From Numida meleagris (lineage: Eukaryota > Chordata > Aves > Galliformes > Numididae): DNA of 64,000 nt. The first letter of the stretch is position 1. The number at the start of each line of letters is the position of its first letter. Made by a program: the position numbers and the translations under genes. Positions 34,101 through 46,516 of this stretch are shown one piece after another. Location of the stretch: positions 15,379,791 to 15,443,790 of the forward strand of contig NC_034438.1 in assembly GCF_002078875.1 (NCBI RefSeq). The letters run 5' to 3'. The notes beneath the pieces are model-generated. The model was not told the DNA's origin. It did no database searches and saw nothing but the letters and a program-made list of their open reading frames with translations.

Positions 34101-37100
34101 ACTTGACCTCAACTGAAGCTGTGGGCTGTTCTGAAACTGAAACGATTCAAATGCAAAATTTAACATGCCGACTGCATGAGTTGTATTCTTTTTTGATGTT
34201 TCAGACTTTTCAAATGTCACTGAAAGCAAACTAGACAAGACATGGTAGGAAACAGTTTTTATATCTATTCCTTTAATTTTCACTATTTCTCCCTGTGACC
34301 TGAAATTTTCATATGCTAAATTCAGTTTTCTGTGTGAGTGATAATGCTGCATCACTGGAACAAGAAGCCGTTCTTTCTCTGCTCCCTTCTTTCTCCAGGC
34401 CAGTGAATAATATCCTTCAGAAGGAATATAGATGTAATATCCTCTTTCTAGTGCAACAACTCAAATCTGAATTCTAGAATGTGAAGGGAAAGAACCAAAA
34501 TAATTTCTCATCTTCCTTACCAACAGCGTAGATGCAGCTTCTTCGCCTCATCTCCCATCTCATCTCCTTATCATTACCAACTCACAACTGTATATCTGTC
34601 CCCTTCTATTTCCTGTGTGCTGTAGTGCTGATATGTATTTCCTAGCACATAGAAAATAGATGCTCACTCCGATAAAATCATCGCTTTGCCTATATCATTT
34701 ATTCTGTTAGTAAGACTTTCCAGTCATGTTGAAAAATTGTTGGGGGTAGTTATATTCAGATAATTGTCAAAGAAATACATTCAGTGATGAGCTCTGTTAC
34801 AAAGCACAAACTACTAAATGGAAAAAAAACGCAAATTCTTGCTTACCTATTGCAGGGATATACAGAAGTAAGATTATTCTTGGGAAAAATTTAACAAAGG
34901 TTCCCTTAATTAGTTGTTTATAGGTTCATCCAGCTAGGATATTCATGTTTTAGTACACTTACGCTCATTAGTTGAATCCAAAAGTCTTTTTCTCTCCTCT
35001 CTTGCCCTTCTGCAGTAATTTATATTTATAATGATGGCAATAATCAGGATATGGAGATTTTTATATGCATTCTGAAAACATAGTTGGAGGGTAAGTGAAG
35101 TTATGATGGAATGCCATTGCTGCTGTAGTTCACGTTAAAAAATATGCAAGCAGACCTAGGGCAGAGAAACTCAGTGAATTAATGCATTAGTCTATTAGTC
35201 TTCTTGTGCCAGAGAGCAGGACTCTAGACTGAGTTCTGGTGAGCAGTCGACCTTCATAGGGCTGACATTTGCTCTGGAAAGGAGTAGAAAACAATCCATT
35301 AACCTTCGCATTGTTATAAAATCAACTACTGAATTCAGGAGTTGCTGACCAGTTGGTTTCAGCAGCAAAGATAAAAGACTTTCAGGAGTTCTGTCCTTTT
35401 CATTAGTAATATTGTTCCCATGGGCAGTACTGCTAGCATAGCTGGTACTTTCCAGGAGAAAAAAGCAGAACATTCCCGCTCATTCAAATACATTTTATGA
35501 CTCCTGATTAGAGTATTTTTTCAAAAGGCGACAGAAACTTCGTAACTTTCAGTGTGCAGATTTCCCGCTGGTGTTAGATCTTCCCAAAGCAGAATTTCTT
35601 AATTTTGCAGGCTTGAGGAAAAGGGGTGGAGACATTGAGAGGCTTATCTGGGAGACAAGATACAAACCCCTTGGTCTCTAGTTAGTGTAGTTGCTGTGGA
35701 GGAAGCCTGCAAACTCAATACCAACTCTGAAACACAGGAGCCTTGCACTGACTTCCTTTGGATTTTGCACAGGGGAGAACCTAAAAAAGCTTGGCCACTA
35801 CTGCTCCCTCTGAAAAACTGACAAATTGCACAGCCCCTGCCAAGAGCTTCTTGGCAAGGAGTAGTAGTAAGGCAGGAACATGCTCTGAAGGTCTTCCACT
35901 CACATTTAATGCTCACACGCACAGGCTCATGGGTGCAGGATCTTCTGCACAGAAAAAAGCAGAAGAATATTACATTCTGACTGAAAGGCATGGCAGGTTA
36001 TTAGGATTTCTAGAGACACTGAGAAAATTTTGCCTCACTCTGTAAAAGGCAAAAGGAAAAAAACAATGCATGAAAAATACCTAACATTTCAGAAAGAACA
36101 AAAGAACTGCAAGGTTTTTTTTTTTTTAAGATGCATCATAGACATGCCCTGGCTTAAGGGGGGTTTAAGACTGGGATTTTTTCAGAACTAAGCCTCCCTT
36201 TTGACTACTTTCAAGCATTTTAAATTAACATAAAACACATAAATGTTCCCTTTCAGGGGCTTACTGCAGAGCTGTTACAGCTGTATAGAAATAAGAGGCT
36301 ACTTTAGATTTGTTGCAGGCTTCTTCAGTTGTTATACTTAGGGCTTTCTTTACGCCATACTCAGGGAGTGCTTTGCTGAGATCAGCATACCTCCTCATTG
36401 CTAAAAATTAAATTTGCACTTTTTTTTTTTCATTTATTCTTTGTTTGGGATTGGTAGACTCCTGTTTGGAAATTGAAGAGTTGCTTGGCAGATCTGGCTT
36501 TTCACCTTAGGGTACTGACTGCTGGCTCACATCCATTTCTTAACCATGAAGTATTGCTTTGTTCCATTTCTGGAATTGCAACAAGATATGTCTAGGTTTC
36601 CTTTTGAAATGGATAATTTGTGGCAGATTTCTCATGCATCCAAGCTGTCAAGAACAACTTGTTTGTCCCAGAAGGTCCTGTACTACGTGGAAGCCATATT
36701 AAGTTTCTGATAAGTATGTTTGATACATTCCAAATGTCACTATTATTGTTGTAAAAAAGATACTGAGTGATAAATGGGCAGATGCATAGACAGACATACA
36801 TGAAGTCATGTATTTTAGGTACAAAATGAGACTAATGCAGTGTTCTAAATGGAAATTAAATGTACAAACCTCAGAGTCTTCAGATCTAGCTAATAATTTT
36901 AACTGATCATTCATATAGTTATAACAGTATTTAAAGAGTACAACCTTATGCATTTAAGGAATTTATTGCCAAATCATTCTCTTCTTAAATCTGAGTGAGA
37001 AAATGGCAAGCTTTGGAAACTGTAATGAAGTTTTGTTTTACAGATCTTCTTGTAAGCTGATATAAATGACTTTAGATATACAGGCAAAATGAAGAAAATA

Positions 37101-38150
37101 TTGCTCACTTATCTAAAGTGCATCAGGCTAAATCCTTCAGTTTGTACTCACTGCTCAAGTTTAACACCTTTACTCACAAGTAGTCCTATTGTTCAAAGAA
37201 TAAGATATTAATAAACTCAAGTAAAGGTTCTGAATACAATTCTGCTATTCTGGCAAACTCACTTCATTTCTGAGTGAGGTTTACAATAGAAAGCTAAAAC
37301 TCAACAGAATTCAGAATCTCAAAGATTTAGGAAATATTGAAACAGCAGACTGGAGTGTCAGTTATGTGAGTGATTAAGTTTTATTTCTCTGTTCACAAAC
37401 TTTTTCATGGAATTTTAATAGTCATATGAAAGCATTCATGAAATATTAATGTATTATTTGATATCTTGTGTCTAAAAGTTGTTTCACCCTAATTTATTCT
37501 AAAACCTGTGCATGCTAGGTCTGTACACAAACTTTCATTAGCTTTATGGAAGATTATTTTATTTTAATACCATTAATATTCAGCTACCTGTGTCAGTTCA
37601 TGGATGTCTTTGGAATTGGTTGGATCACACATGCCTATCACAGGTTACAGCACAGTAGTGAAAAGTCAATTTTTGGTTGTTTGAATGTCAATATTTCAGA
37701 AAGTGAGAGGCTTAGAGTGGAAGCCAATGGAAGCCAAATAATCAGGCAATTTTTTTGTGTCTCTCACAGTGTGTGTAGACAATGTCTAGGTTATTTTCAT
37801 GCAATGGATACTTCTTCATCAGGAAAAATCTCAATTAAACTAAATTTATATATACAGTTAGAATATAAACTAGTATTCTTCATCTTAAGGAATATTCATA
37901 TGGGTTAAAAATAACAACATATGTTTCAGTCCAAGGTTTTCCTGTTTCATTTTCAGTTCTTATGCAGCTTGCATCAAAACTGTTTGAATCCTTGTGTTGT
38001 CTATTCACCTATTATTATTAATAAATATTACTTTGTTTTAATATCAAAACCACATGTATGAACAAAGTCTTACCTCTAGCATAAAAAAGTCTCTTCATAG
38101 TCAGGAAAAATCCAGAGCTCTTCCATGCCTATTAGGCTCCCGCTTTGTGA

Positions 38151-39120
38151 CATCACAGAATCACAGAATCATAGGCATTGAAAGGAACCTTTCAAGATCA
38201 TCTTGTCCAACTCCTTGCTAAAACAGGTTCCATATAGTAGGTTACAAGGGAAAGCATCCAGGCATGTTTCGACTATCTCCAGAGAAGGAGACTCCATAAC
38301 ATCTCTGGGCAGCCTGTTCCAGTATTCTGTCACTGTTCAAGGTAAATAAATGTTTCCTCATGTTCGTATGGAACTTCCTATATTCCAGTCTGTGCCCATT
38401 GCTCCTTGTTCTGTCACTGGGCACCACTGAAGAAAGCCTTGCTCCATTTGCTTGACTCCCATCCCTTAGATATTTACAAGCATTAATAAGATCCTCTCTC
38501 AGTCTTCTCTTCTTCAGACTGAACAGTACCAAGTCTCTCAACTTTTCTTCAGGAAAATGCTTCAAGCCTCTAAAAATTCTTGTGGCTCTCTGCTGGACTC
38601 ACTCTAGAAGTTCCCTACATTTGTTAAACTGAGGAGCCCAGACCTGGGCACAACACTCCAGACGTGGCGTCACCAGGGCAGAGCAGAGGGGGAGGTTATC
38701 CTCACTGCACGCTACTGGATCATGGTCAACCTGTTGTCTACCAGGACACCAAGGTCCTTCTCCACAGAGCTCCTTTCCAGCAAGTTATCACCTAACCTGT
38801 ACCACTGCATGGGGTTATTCCTCCCCAGGTGTAGGACTCTACACTTGCTATTGTTGAACCTCATGAGGTTCCTCTCTGCCTGACTCTTAAAACCCGTCCA
38901 AGTCTCACTGAATGGCAGCACAGATTTTTGGTGTGTCAGCCACTTCTCCCAGCTTTTTATTGTCAGCATACTTGATGAGGGTGCATTCTATCCCTTCATC
39001 CAGGTCACTGATGAAAATGTTGAATAAGATCAGGCCCAGCACCAACACCTGGGGAACAGCACTAGCTACAGGCCTCCAACTAGATTCTGTGCTGCTGATC
39101 ATGACCTGAATTCTGCCAGG
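38151..39120 (-). mobile_element. CR1 LINE, outer element, 3' part
   Basis: The plus strand opens with ATCACAGAATCACAGAATCA, a CR1 3' tail in reverse, followed by antisense 3' UTR and ORF2. It ends at 39120, where another CR1 tail begins. The ORF2 sense reading at its upper end (PGRIQVMISSTESSW) continues, after the inserted CR1, in the piece at 39543-39828, so the two pieces were one element. The 3' UTR differs from the other CR1s here, so it is a separate, older subfamily. Confidence 0.9.
38242..39120 (-). pseudogene. CR1 ORF2 remnant with altered catalytic box
   Basis: Frames read, in sense order, AVPQVLVLGLILFNIFISDL and CTLIKYADNKKLGE, then RFNNSKCRVLHLGRNNP, then the C-terminal EEKLRDLVLFSLKKRRL block. 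The reverse transcriptase box, normally [FY]ADD, reads YADN, so the second catalytic aspartate is lost. PQGS has become PQVL. Frameshifts separate the blocks. Dead copy. Confidence 0.82.
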
Positions 39121-39542
39121 CATAGAATCATAGAATCATAGAATCATAGAATGGCCTGGGTTGAAAAGGACCATAATGATCATCTAGTTTCAATCCCCCT
39201 GCTGTGGGCAGGATTGCCAACCACTAGACCAGGCTGCCCAGAGCCACATCCAGCCTGGCCTTGAATGCCTCCACGGATGGTGCATCCACAACCTCTCTGA
39301 GCAACCTGTTCCAGTGCATCACCATCCCCTGAGTGAAAATCTTCCTCCTAATATCTAACCTAAACCTCTCCTGTCTTAGTTTAAAACCATTTGCCGTTGT
39401 CCTATCACTATCTGCCCTCATAAACAGTCATAGCCCCTCTTGTTTAAATGCTCTCGTTAAATATTCGAAGGCCACAATGAGGTCTCCCCAGAGCCTTCTC
39501 TTCTCCAAGCCTAACAAGCCCATTTCCCTCAACCTTTCTTCA
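39121..39542 (-). mobile_element. CR1 LINE inserted inside another CR1
   Basis: The 3' tail in reverse is a run of ATAGAATC units (39123-39150), followed by TAGAATGGCCTGGG and an almost uninterrupted match to the 3' end of the 6256-7925 element. It is 5'-truncated at about 39542, within the LEKRRL region of ORF2. The flanking sequences on both sides belong to one interrupted CR1, so this copy is younger than its host element. No clear target duplication, as usual for CR1. Confidence 0.9.
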
Positions 39543-39828
39543 GAGGAGTCAGGCAGCTCTAAATCCACCTTAGAGTTCATTTGTCTATACCACACTTCCT
39601 AAGCATACCTAAGAGAATATTATGGCAGACATTGTCAAAAGCCATGCTCATGTCACGGCAGACAACATCCAGTGTTCTCTCCTCATCTTCCCATTTGCTC
39701 ATGACTTTGTAGAAGTCTACCATATTTGTCAAGCATGATTTCCCCTCAATGAATAGATATTGTCTAGTCCTGATAACCTCGCTTTGTTCCACTTGCTTGG
39801 GTATGTGTTCCAGCACCTTTCCAGGAAC
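39543..39828 (-). mobile_element. CR1 LINE, outer element, 5' part
   Basis: The sense reading gives [15 protein letters not shown], then KSCLTNMVDFYKVMSKWEDE, then MAFDNVCHNILLGMLRK and CGIDK, a stop and TLRWI. This is the reverse transcriptase fingers and palm leading straight into the motif at which the 38151-39120 piece resumes. The first catalytic Asp region (xDFSKAFD in the family) reads RDMSMAFD, keeping the Asp. The upper end meets the plus-strand CR1 at 39826-39828, sharing the bases AAC. Confidence 0.87.
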
Positions 39829-40803
39829 TTGGTGGCATTTTCTGATGGAGTTACAACATTAGCGGATAAAGGAAGAGCAACTGATGTCATCTGTCTGGAC
39901 TTGTGCAAAGCATTTGACACTGTCCTGCATGACATCCTGGTTGCTAAATTGGAAAAAAAATGGATTTGATGAATGAACCACTTGTTGGATAATGAATTGG
40001 CTGGATGATCACGTGCAGAGAATTGTGGTCAATGGGACCATGTTCAAATGGAGACTGTTGATGGGTGGTGTTCCTCAGGGACCAGTGCTGGGACTGGTGC
40101 TATTTAACATCTTTGTAGGCGACATGGACACTGGGACTAAGTGCACCCTCAGCTAGTTTGCAGACGACACCAACCTGTGTGGTGCAGTTGACACACTAGA
40201 GAGAAGGGATGCTATCCAGAGGGACCTGGACAGGCTTGAGAGTTGGGGCCATGCCAATCTCATGAAGTTCAACAAGGCCAAGTGCAAGGTCCTGCACCCG
40301 GGTTGGGGCAATCCCAAGCACAACTACAGACTGAGCAGAGAATGGTTTGAGAGCATCTCCCTGAGGAGAAGGATTTGGTGGTGTTGGAAAGACTCCACAC
40401 GGGTTGCAAACATGTGCTTGCAGCCCCAAAGGCCAACTGTAGCCTGGGTTGCATCAAGAGAAGTATAATCAACAGGTCAAGTGAGGTGATTCTGCCCCTG
40501 TACTCCGCACTTGTGAGACCCTAGCTGAAGTACTGTGTCTAGTTCTGGGCCCCCCAACACAAGAAGGACATTGAGCTGTTGGAGTGGGTCCAGAGGAGAG
40601 CCACAAAGATGATCAGATGGCTGGAGCACCTGCCCTATGGGGACACGCTGAAAGAGTTGGGGCTCTTCAGCCTGGAGAAGAGAAGACTCAGAGGGAACCT
40701 TAGAGTGGCCTTCCAGTACCTGAAGGGGGTGTACAGGAAAGCTGGGGATGGACTTTTATTAAGGTGTGTAGCAACAGGACAAGGTAGGGGGAAATGCCTT
40801 TAA
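39829..40803 (+). pseudogene. CR1 ORF2 reverse transcriptase remnant
   Basis: In order: [20 protein letters not shown] (palm, first catalytic Asp kept), [17 protein letters not shown] (PQG box kept), CTLS, a stop and [10 protein letters not shown] (second catalytic box intact but preceded by the stop), [20 protein letters not shown], then a 74-codon frame with RRATKMIRWLEHLPYG and [17 protein letters not shown]. It is among the best preserved reverse transcriptase cores in the window but is interrupted by at least one in-frame stop and several frameshifts, and it lacks the endonuclease. Confidence 0.88.
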
Positions 40804-41031
40804 ACTGGAAGAGGGTAGATTTAGACTAGATATTAGGAACACATTTTTTTACTGTGAGAGGGGTGAGACACTGGAACAGGCTGCTCAAAGAAGTTGTGGG
40901 TGCTCCCTCCCTGGAGGCATTCAAGGCCAGGCTGGATGGGGCTTTGAGCAACTGGGTGCAGTGGGAGGTGTCTCTGCCCATAGTATAGGGGCTGGAACTA
41001 GATGATCCTAACTTCCCTTCCAACCCAAGCC

Positions 41032-41119
41032 ATTCTATGATTCTATGATTCTATGATTCTATGATTCTATGATTCTATGATTCTATGATTCTATGATTCT
41101 ATGATTCTATGATTCCATG
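41032..41119 (+). repeat. CR1 terminal octamer array (ATTCTATG)11
   Basis: Ten exact copies of ATTCTATG at 41032-41111 and an eleventh with one change (ATTCCATG, 41112-41119). Most CR1 copies end in only a few units, so this tail has probably expanded after insertion as a microsatellite. Confidence 0.95.
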
Positions 41120-42246
41120 ACATCATTCCTATATTTCTCCCAAGTGGCTATGTTCCTTTTCCATATTCTGTAGACTTTCTTCTTCGATTAATTTTTTCCA
41201 TGGGTGCAGAACTTCTGGATATGGGTTCAGAAGTGCTGGAAGCAGTCTTTAACAATATTCCCAGCAGAGTATATTTGAGCCTTTGAACAGTTCCAGTAAT
41301 TTACTACTTTCAATATAAAGCAAAATAGACATACTTCAATTTAAACAACCTTTTAGTATCCTTTGCTGTTTTGGCGACCTGAATTGTAGCAAATCTAATC
41401 TCAGTACTCAAGGTTTAGGTTTTACCACCAAAGATATCTGAAATACAGCATCAGTTGACAGAGAAATCAAAACTCTTCAAGACTCACAAAGAAGAGTTTG
41501 TAATTGCTGCCTGCTGCTAATCCTATCAGCTCATGTTAGTGAAACATGCCATAGTGCTGCAGGGAAGTTGTCAGGATCTGGTTGCAGGACTCAGTCTTTA
41601 GGAGAGGATTCAAGCTAAGCTAAGGCTATACATCGCCACCCATGAGTCAAAGTACATTTATTCTAAAGAATGACAGGTCTCCGAGGGGGAACAATGTGCA
41701 TGAAAAAGAATGTGCCTCTTTCACTGCAGTGCTATTGTTGCTTTGGTTTAACTTCTTAACCTCCTTCCTGTTAAAGCTTCATTCAGACAAAGAAAAGATA
41801 CCTCTAGCTCTTTATTAAATCTCTGTTCTGAAAAAAAGCATGAAATAATACTTTATTCCAGGTGATACGTTTAAAGCAGAGTGCATTCTTGCATTCTTTC
41901 TCCTTTTTTTTCTCTGTATTTAGGCTTGTCCTGAGGTGAATGGTAGATGGAAATAAAATAAAATAAATCTTCTAAACCCTTCAAAATATGTCAATTAGAA
42001 TTTGCTAACATGTCTACAATCATATCAATTTATACATGTATCAAAGGAGCATGCTAAATCTTTCAGTTACTTTGTGATTTATAAATTTTCTTTCTTACTT
42101 TTTCTGTTTGGACTTGAACCTGAGAAAGCTTGCTCATTTGGGTCCTGGGCTAGATGTAGTCTTAACTTCAATCATAAAAGTATTTTCTTAAATAGACTTA
42201 ACCATATATATGTATGACATATATGTACACACACATATACTCATAC

Positions 42247-42298
<52 letters not shown>

Positions 42299-45200
42299 AA
42301 AGTTCATATATTTGATATCCGATATTCTGATACAGTTCTCTGGATGTGGGCATGGTCATGAATGTAATAAGCCTTCATTTGAGCTAAGTTGTGCTAGACA
42401 AAGACATAGTTTATTTCTATGGTTCATATTTTAGGATGTATTTTTTGCATACATTAATGATGAAGATATTTTTATATTTCTGTTGTACCCTTGTAATCCT
42501 TACATATAATGTGTAGTTTCCTGTGAGTTCCAGCTCACGTTGCATTTTACAACGCTGCTAAAAAGCTATTAAATGACACAAAGTCCAAAACAAAGTACTC
42601 TGGGCAATATAACTGAAAATTTAAATTTCACTTATTTTCATTCATTTCCTCCTCAACCTATGCTCCATCAAGTCCAAGTTTTACTGTTTTGCATGAAAAG
42701 AAGAATTCACTCCTAAAGTGAGCTGCTGTCTGGTGGCTGGATGCATTTGAATCAAGAGATTCTTGCAAATCGATCACAGGCAGCATAGACTGCATGGAAA
42801 GAGATTGCAGGGCCTCTGCCTGTGGAATTTTTGAAAGAGATTATAAACCATATTCTCATCTCAAGATTATTATTACTTTTCATTGACAAACAAAAAAAAT
42901 TCTTTTTCTCTTTTGCTTTTTTTTTTCTTGTTAGCTGTATAATTTCACTTTGAATGTCATGGAACTCAACAGAAATAAGCGCTCTCACTTTGACGATAAA
43001 CAACAAGGCATGCTTGGAATTGCGTGTACCCATTTTTTAAAAAATAGAACCACTCTAATGGAGAAGTTTTATTTTCAGTTTTTCTAATTTGTAACTTTAG
43101 TGAAGAAACAACAGTTTGTTTTTTTTTCTAATATAGATTTTTCCTTTCACACTGAGACTGAGGTTTGGTGAATTTAATTTTGCAAGCAATCATGAAAATT
43201 ATGTGTGAGCACTAGCTAGGGCCAGATAGTGTGCTGGTAAAGATTAAATGAACTTCTTAAAACACTTCTGCTCTAGCACCTTGGCCATGACCTGTGACAT
43301 CCAAGTGAATGCAGAGCCACATCTACTCAGAGCTGGAACTACAGATAGTAACAAACTCTAAGATGCTCTTTGAAACAAGTTTGTTTGTGGTCTACTTCAA
43401 ACTTGATCTCAGAATTTGAAGCCTGAGTCATAGGTATTGCCTGGTCTTCTGTTTCAGATTGATATAGTACTACATACAGTGTAGATCTGAATTGATTTAC
43501 TGTTAATATTACTGAAATATATTTGATTGTTATATAAAAGAAATCTAGAGAATACTACTCTTCTCCAAAATATATTTCATATTATACATAGCAAAACTTA
43601 AAACTGCGCAAAGTTGTTTGTGCTTAAATTTAGTTATGCAAACAGCACCACTGCAATAGATGGATCTAATTGCATGCTTAGAAGTAAGCAAGTACACAAA
43701 TCTTTACAGGGTCATGACCCAGGTTTGTATTACTCCAGTTCACAAGAGGCCAATCTCCTTGACCTTGCAAACCAAAATCCTCTTGTCACTGAGAGCTGTA
43801 AGATGACTTGCTCACCCCTCTGAGAGCTGGTATGTAAAAGCCCTCATCCAGCTCCTTTGAAGGCTTGTAGGGTGGACTGGACAAGGAGTCAGTGTCTGTT
43901 GAGTGAAAATGGGCTTTTACTAATCTGCACATCTGGGCAGCTTGAACATCTGCATGATCAAGGCAGTAAACCTCAAAGAGTGTACCTTTTGTCAAGCCAA
44001 ATGAACTCATCTAATATTTGTGGGAACACCTACCGGCTAGTCAGTTTTGAAGGCAGCACAGACAGTTCTATGGGTCTGGGTGAAGTTGAGCACCTGCGGA
44101 ACCTGAAGATCCACAAAGTGCCTCTGAACCATATTTGGACTGGATTCTGTTTTTTTACCATATCAACAAAATAATTCTCTTTGTGTTTTTTTTTGTCAGA
44201 TGGGAACAAAAGGAAGAAAGTGAAAAAAAGAATCAAACATGCTTAAAATAATTAGTCACACAAAGGCAAGTGAATTATAAAATAAGCATCTTTTTCTATC
44301 TTATGTACTTAGCTAATATTTATTTATTTATTTATTTTGATGGAAACTTACATATTTCTAAGATATAAGCTCAGTTCTTTCAGATCACATAGCTATTTTG
44401 ACATTTAAATTATATTGCTTATTGTTATACTGACAGATGTCCACCTGTGGAGAAAAGAATAACTGATAGTAAAAAAGCAGAACACTCTCCACTCCCTTTT
44501 TTAAAAAAAAATAACTTGACTTTACTCCTAGAAAAACAAAGGAAATTTTACTTATATTAAGCACAGTAGTATCTCCAGGAGTAGAACCTTTAGACAGAAA
44601 GTATTTTTGCTGAAAAAATAGTTAAGTTCGAATGCCAAACTGGAACACACTTACATGTGTGCTCTCTCAAAGAAGAGTGATACTAAAAGTAAGAGTTGTA
44701 AACTGAAGTAAGATATCAGATAAAGGTGCAAGGCATTACTTTAGTTGTATTTTAGTGAATAATAAAGACATTACACAAATAAAATGTTATAGTCCTATGA
44801 ATGTATACACTGACACATTCATATGTATTAGAAATAAAATAATTATAGTACTTGAGCATAAACATCACATAAATGTGTTTTCAACCGGAAATACAGTATT
44901 CCTCTCCTTTATACATCTTAGAAAAAGCAACAAAATAATGTCAACTGAGAACTATATTGAGGTAGATATACACCGTGTATCAGTCTCATGTCTCCCATGT
45001 ACAGCTTATATTTCTGCAATGAACATTTTACTTGAAAAACTAGTGAATTAGATAAACACAATATAAGGAGAAATAGATGAAAAAAAGCCAAACTTAAGTG
45101 TTAAAAAACACGTAAAAAGTCTTCAGAAGAGTGTAATTAAAATATGCAGCTCCAGAATCTGCTGGATTATATGTGATGATTGATTATATGTATGATGTAT

Positions 45201-46516
45201 ATCCAAAGTATGTAAAAACGGTGGTATTACTTTGGATTTGCTCATGCAGCTTAGAGCTGAATCTGGCCCATAAAATTTAACAAGCTGTATTTTGCATCAG
45301 ATGGCAATGTATTTCCATAGGCAAGTACTTCATGCTATATAAATAGCATGTATATTGTAAAGAACGGTGAAAATATGCTAGTTTGTGTTTTTACTGCTCA
45401 CAATACTATGTTATCCACTGTAAGATTAAAGTCATTTAAGTAGCCAACTTTAAGAATGCAAATTTTTTGGATGTCTTTTTTTTAAGCTTTTACGGTAGAG
45501 CTCATTCAAGGTACAAGTAAATAGCTGGTAAAGGCTATGTTCGGGGAGGTAGCAGCAGCAGGAAAGGGTAACACACTTTGGAGACATCATCATTTTTATG
45601 AATATAGCCTGTAACCTCTCAAGCCAGTGATCATGCAGGTTTTCTGAGTCAAGACGGATAAGCAAAAGTTTTTAGGCGATCTTAGCTCTCTATGCCTCAG
45701 TCAGCAAATTCTACTCTGAAAAGGTCAGAATACCTCCCAGACCTCAATGCCTTGTAGCTTCACCCAGCCCAGCTGCTGAGAGCAAAGACCTTTGTTTTTT
45801 ACACTGCTTCCCAGGCACTGGCAGGTTGTATTCAAGGGCTTGGCAAAATTCCATGGCCCATGCTGGTGATCGCCTCCCCTCTGCTGCTCCCCACAGCTAC
45901 AAACACATACAGCAAAGTAAAGAGAAGGAACAAAATGATGACCTTAAGAAAGAGGTAGAAAGGAAGAAAATAAAGAAGACAGCAAGATGCAAAATGCAAT
46001 GAGAGAAGGAGGATGGAAACTCATATCATGACTGATAATAATATAACGCTCCTTACATAATTATACACTAATATAATTGATAATAGCAGCAATAGCCACA
46101 GTCTTAACTATATTGGAAGAAATGGAATGAAACTCAGACAAATGGGCTCCTGTCATTTGACCTCCATGTTGTCTCAGAATCCACGCCGATGGGCATCTTC
46201 TAAAAGTTACTGAGATCTCTTGGATTTACAGTAGCGAATTTACAACCTCTACTACAAAAATTATCACTACCATAAATTAACCTTTCCCTTTTATTTCTTC
46301 ATATTCCAGGTAAAAAAAACTCCACATCCATATGTAAACATAGATTTACACACAACTGCTGATGTTTCTATATGTAGCTGTTTCCACAGATGCTGTGATC
46401 TAGGATCAGGAAGAAGAAGATTGTTACTTATTAGTATTCACATTTATAAATTTACATGCAAAATCCGTGTCTGAATTCTGTGGATCTTTACATCCAAAGC
46501 TGGTGTGGGAAAATCA
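41120..46516. other. Long non-coding stretch, about 5.4 kb
   Basis: No gene recognised. It holds the TCTA microsatellite (42247-42298), a (TTTA)n patch near 44318-44338 and a purine-rich stretch at 45905-46015. Frames of about 100 codons (43857-44174 plus, 44755-45051 plus) have no recognisable domain. Confidence 0.55.
42247..42298. repeat. Tetranucleotide microsatellite (TCTA)13
   Basis: Thirteen uninterrupted TCTA units (52 bp), preceded by a degenerate TA/CA-rich patch. A perfect tract of this length is likely to vary in length between individuals. Confidence 0.95.

Larger units (their letters stand above)
30032..38150. other. Long non-coding stretch, about 8.1 kb
   Basis: No recognisable coding exon or transposon. 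An (AAAC)n run sits at about 30056-30075. A 21-bp tandem duplication is at 33009-33050, and a possible regulatory cluster lies at 33600-34100 (listed separately). Frames of 100-120 codons (34050-34355 minus, 35644-35991 minus, 37546-37908 plus) resemble no known protein. Confidence 0.5.
39829..41119 (+). mobile_element. CR1 LINE, 5'-truncated, about 1.29 kb, with long octamer tail
   Basis: It starts abruptly inside ORF2 ([20 protein letters not shown]) and runs through the reverse transcriptase, the C-terminal domain and a typical 3' UTR (GATGATCCTAACTTCCCTTC, CAACCCAAGCC). It ends in ten perfect copies of ATTCTATG plus one variant. It is oriented head to head with the minus-strand CR1 at 39543-39828, with no spacer. 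Confidence 0.94.

Noticed and set aside
39112..39560. TGCCT on both sides of the nested CR1, as a possible target duplication
   Set aside because: Using it would break the reading frame of the interrupted ORF2, whereas a join without it keeps the frame; CR1 usually makes no clear duplication.
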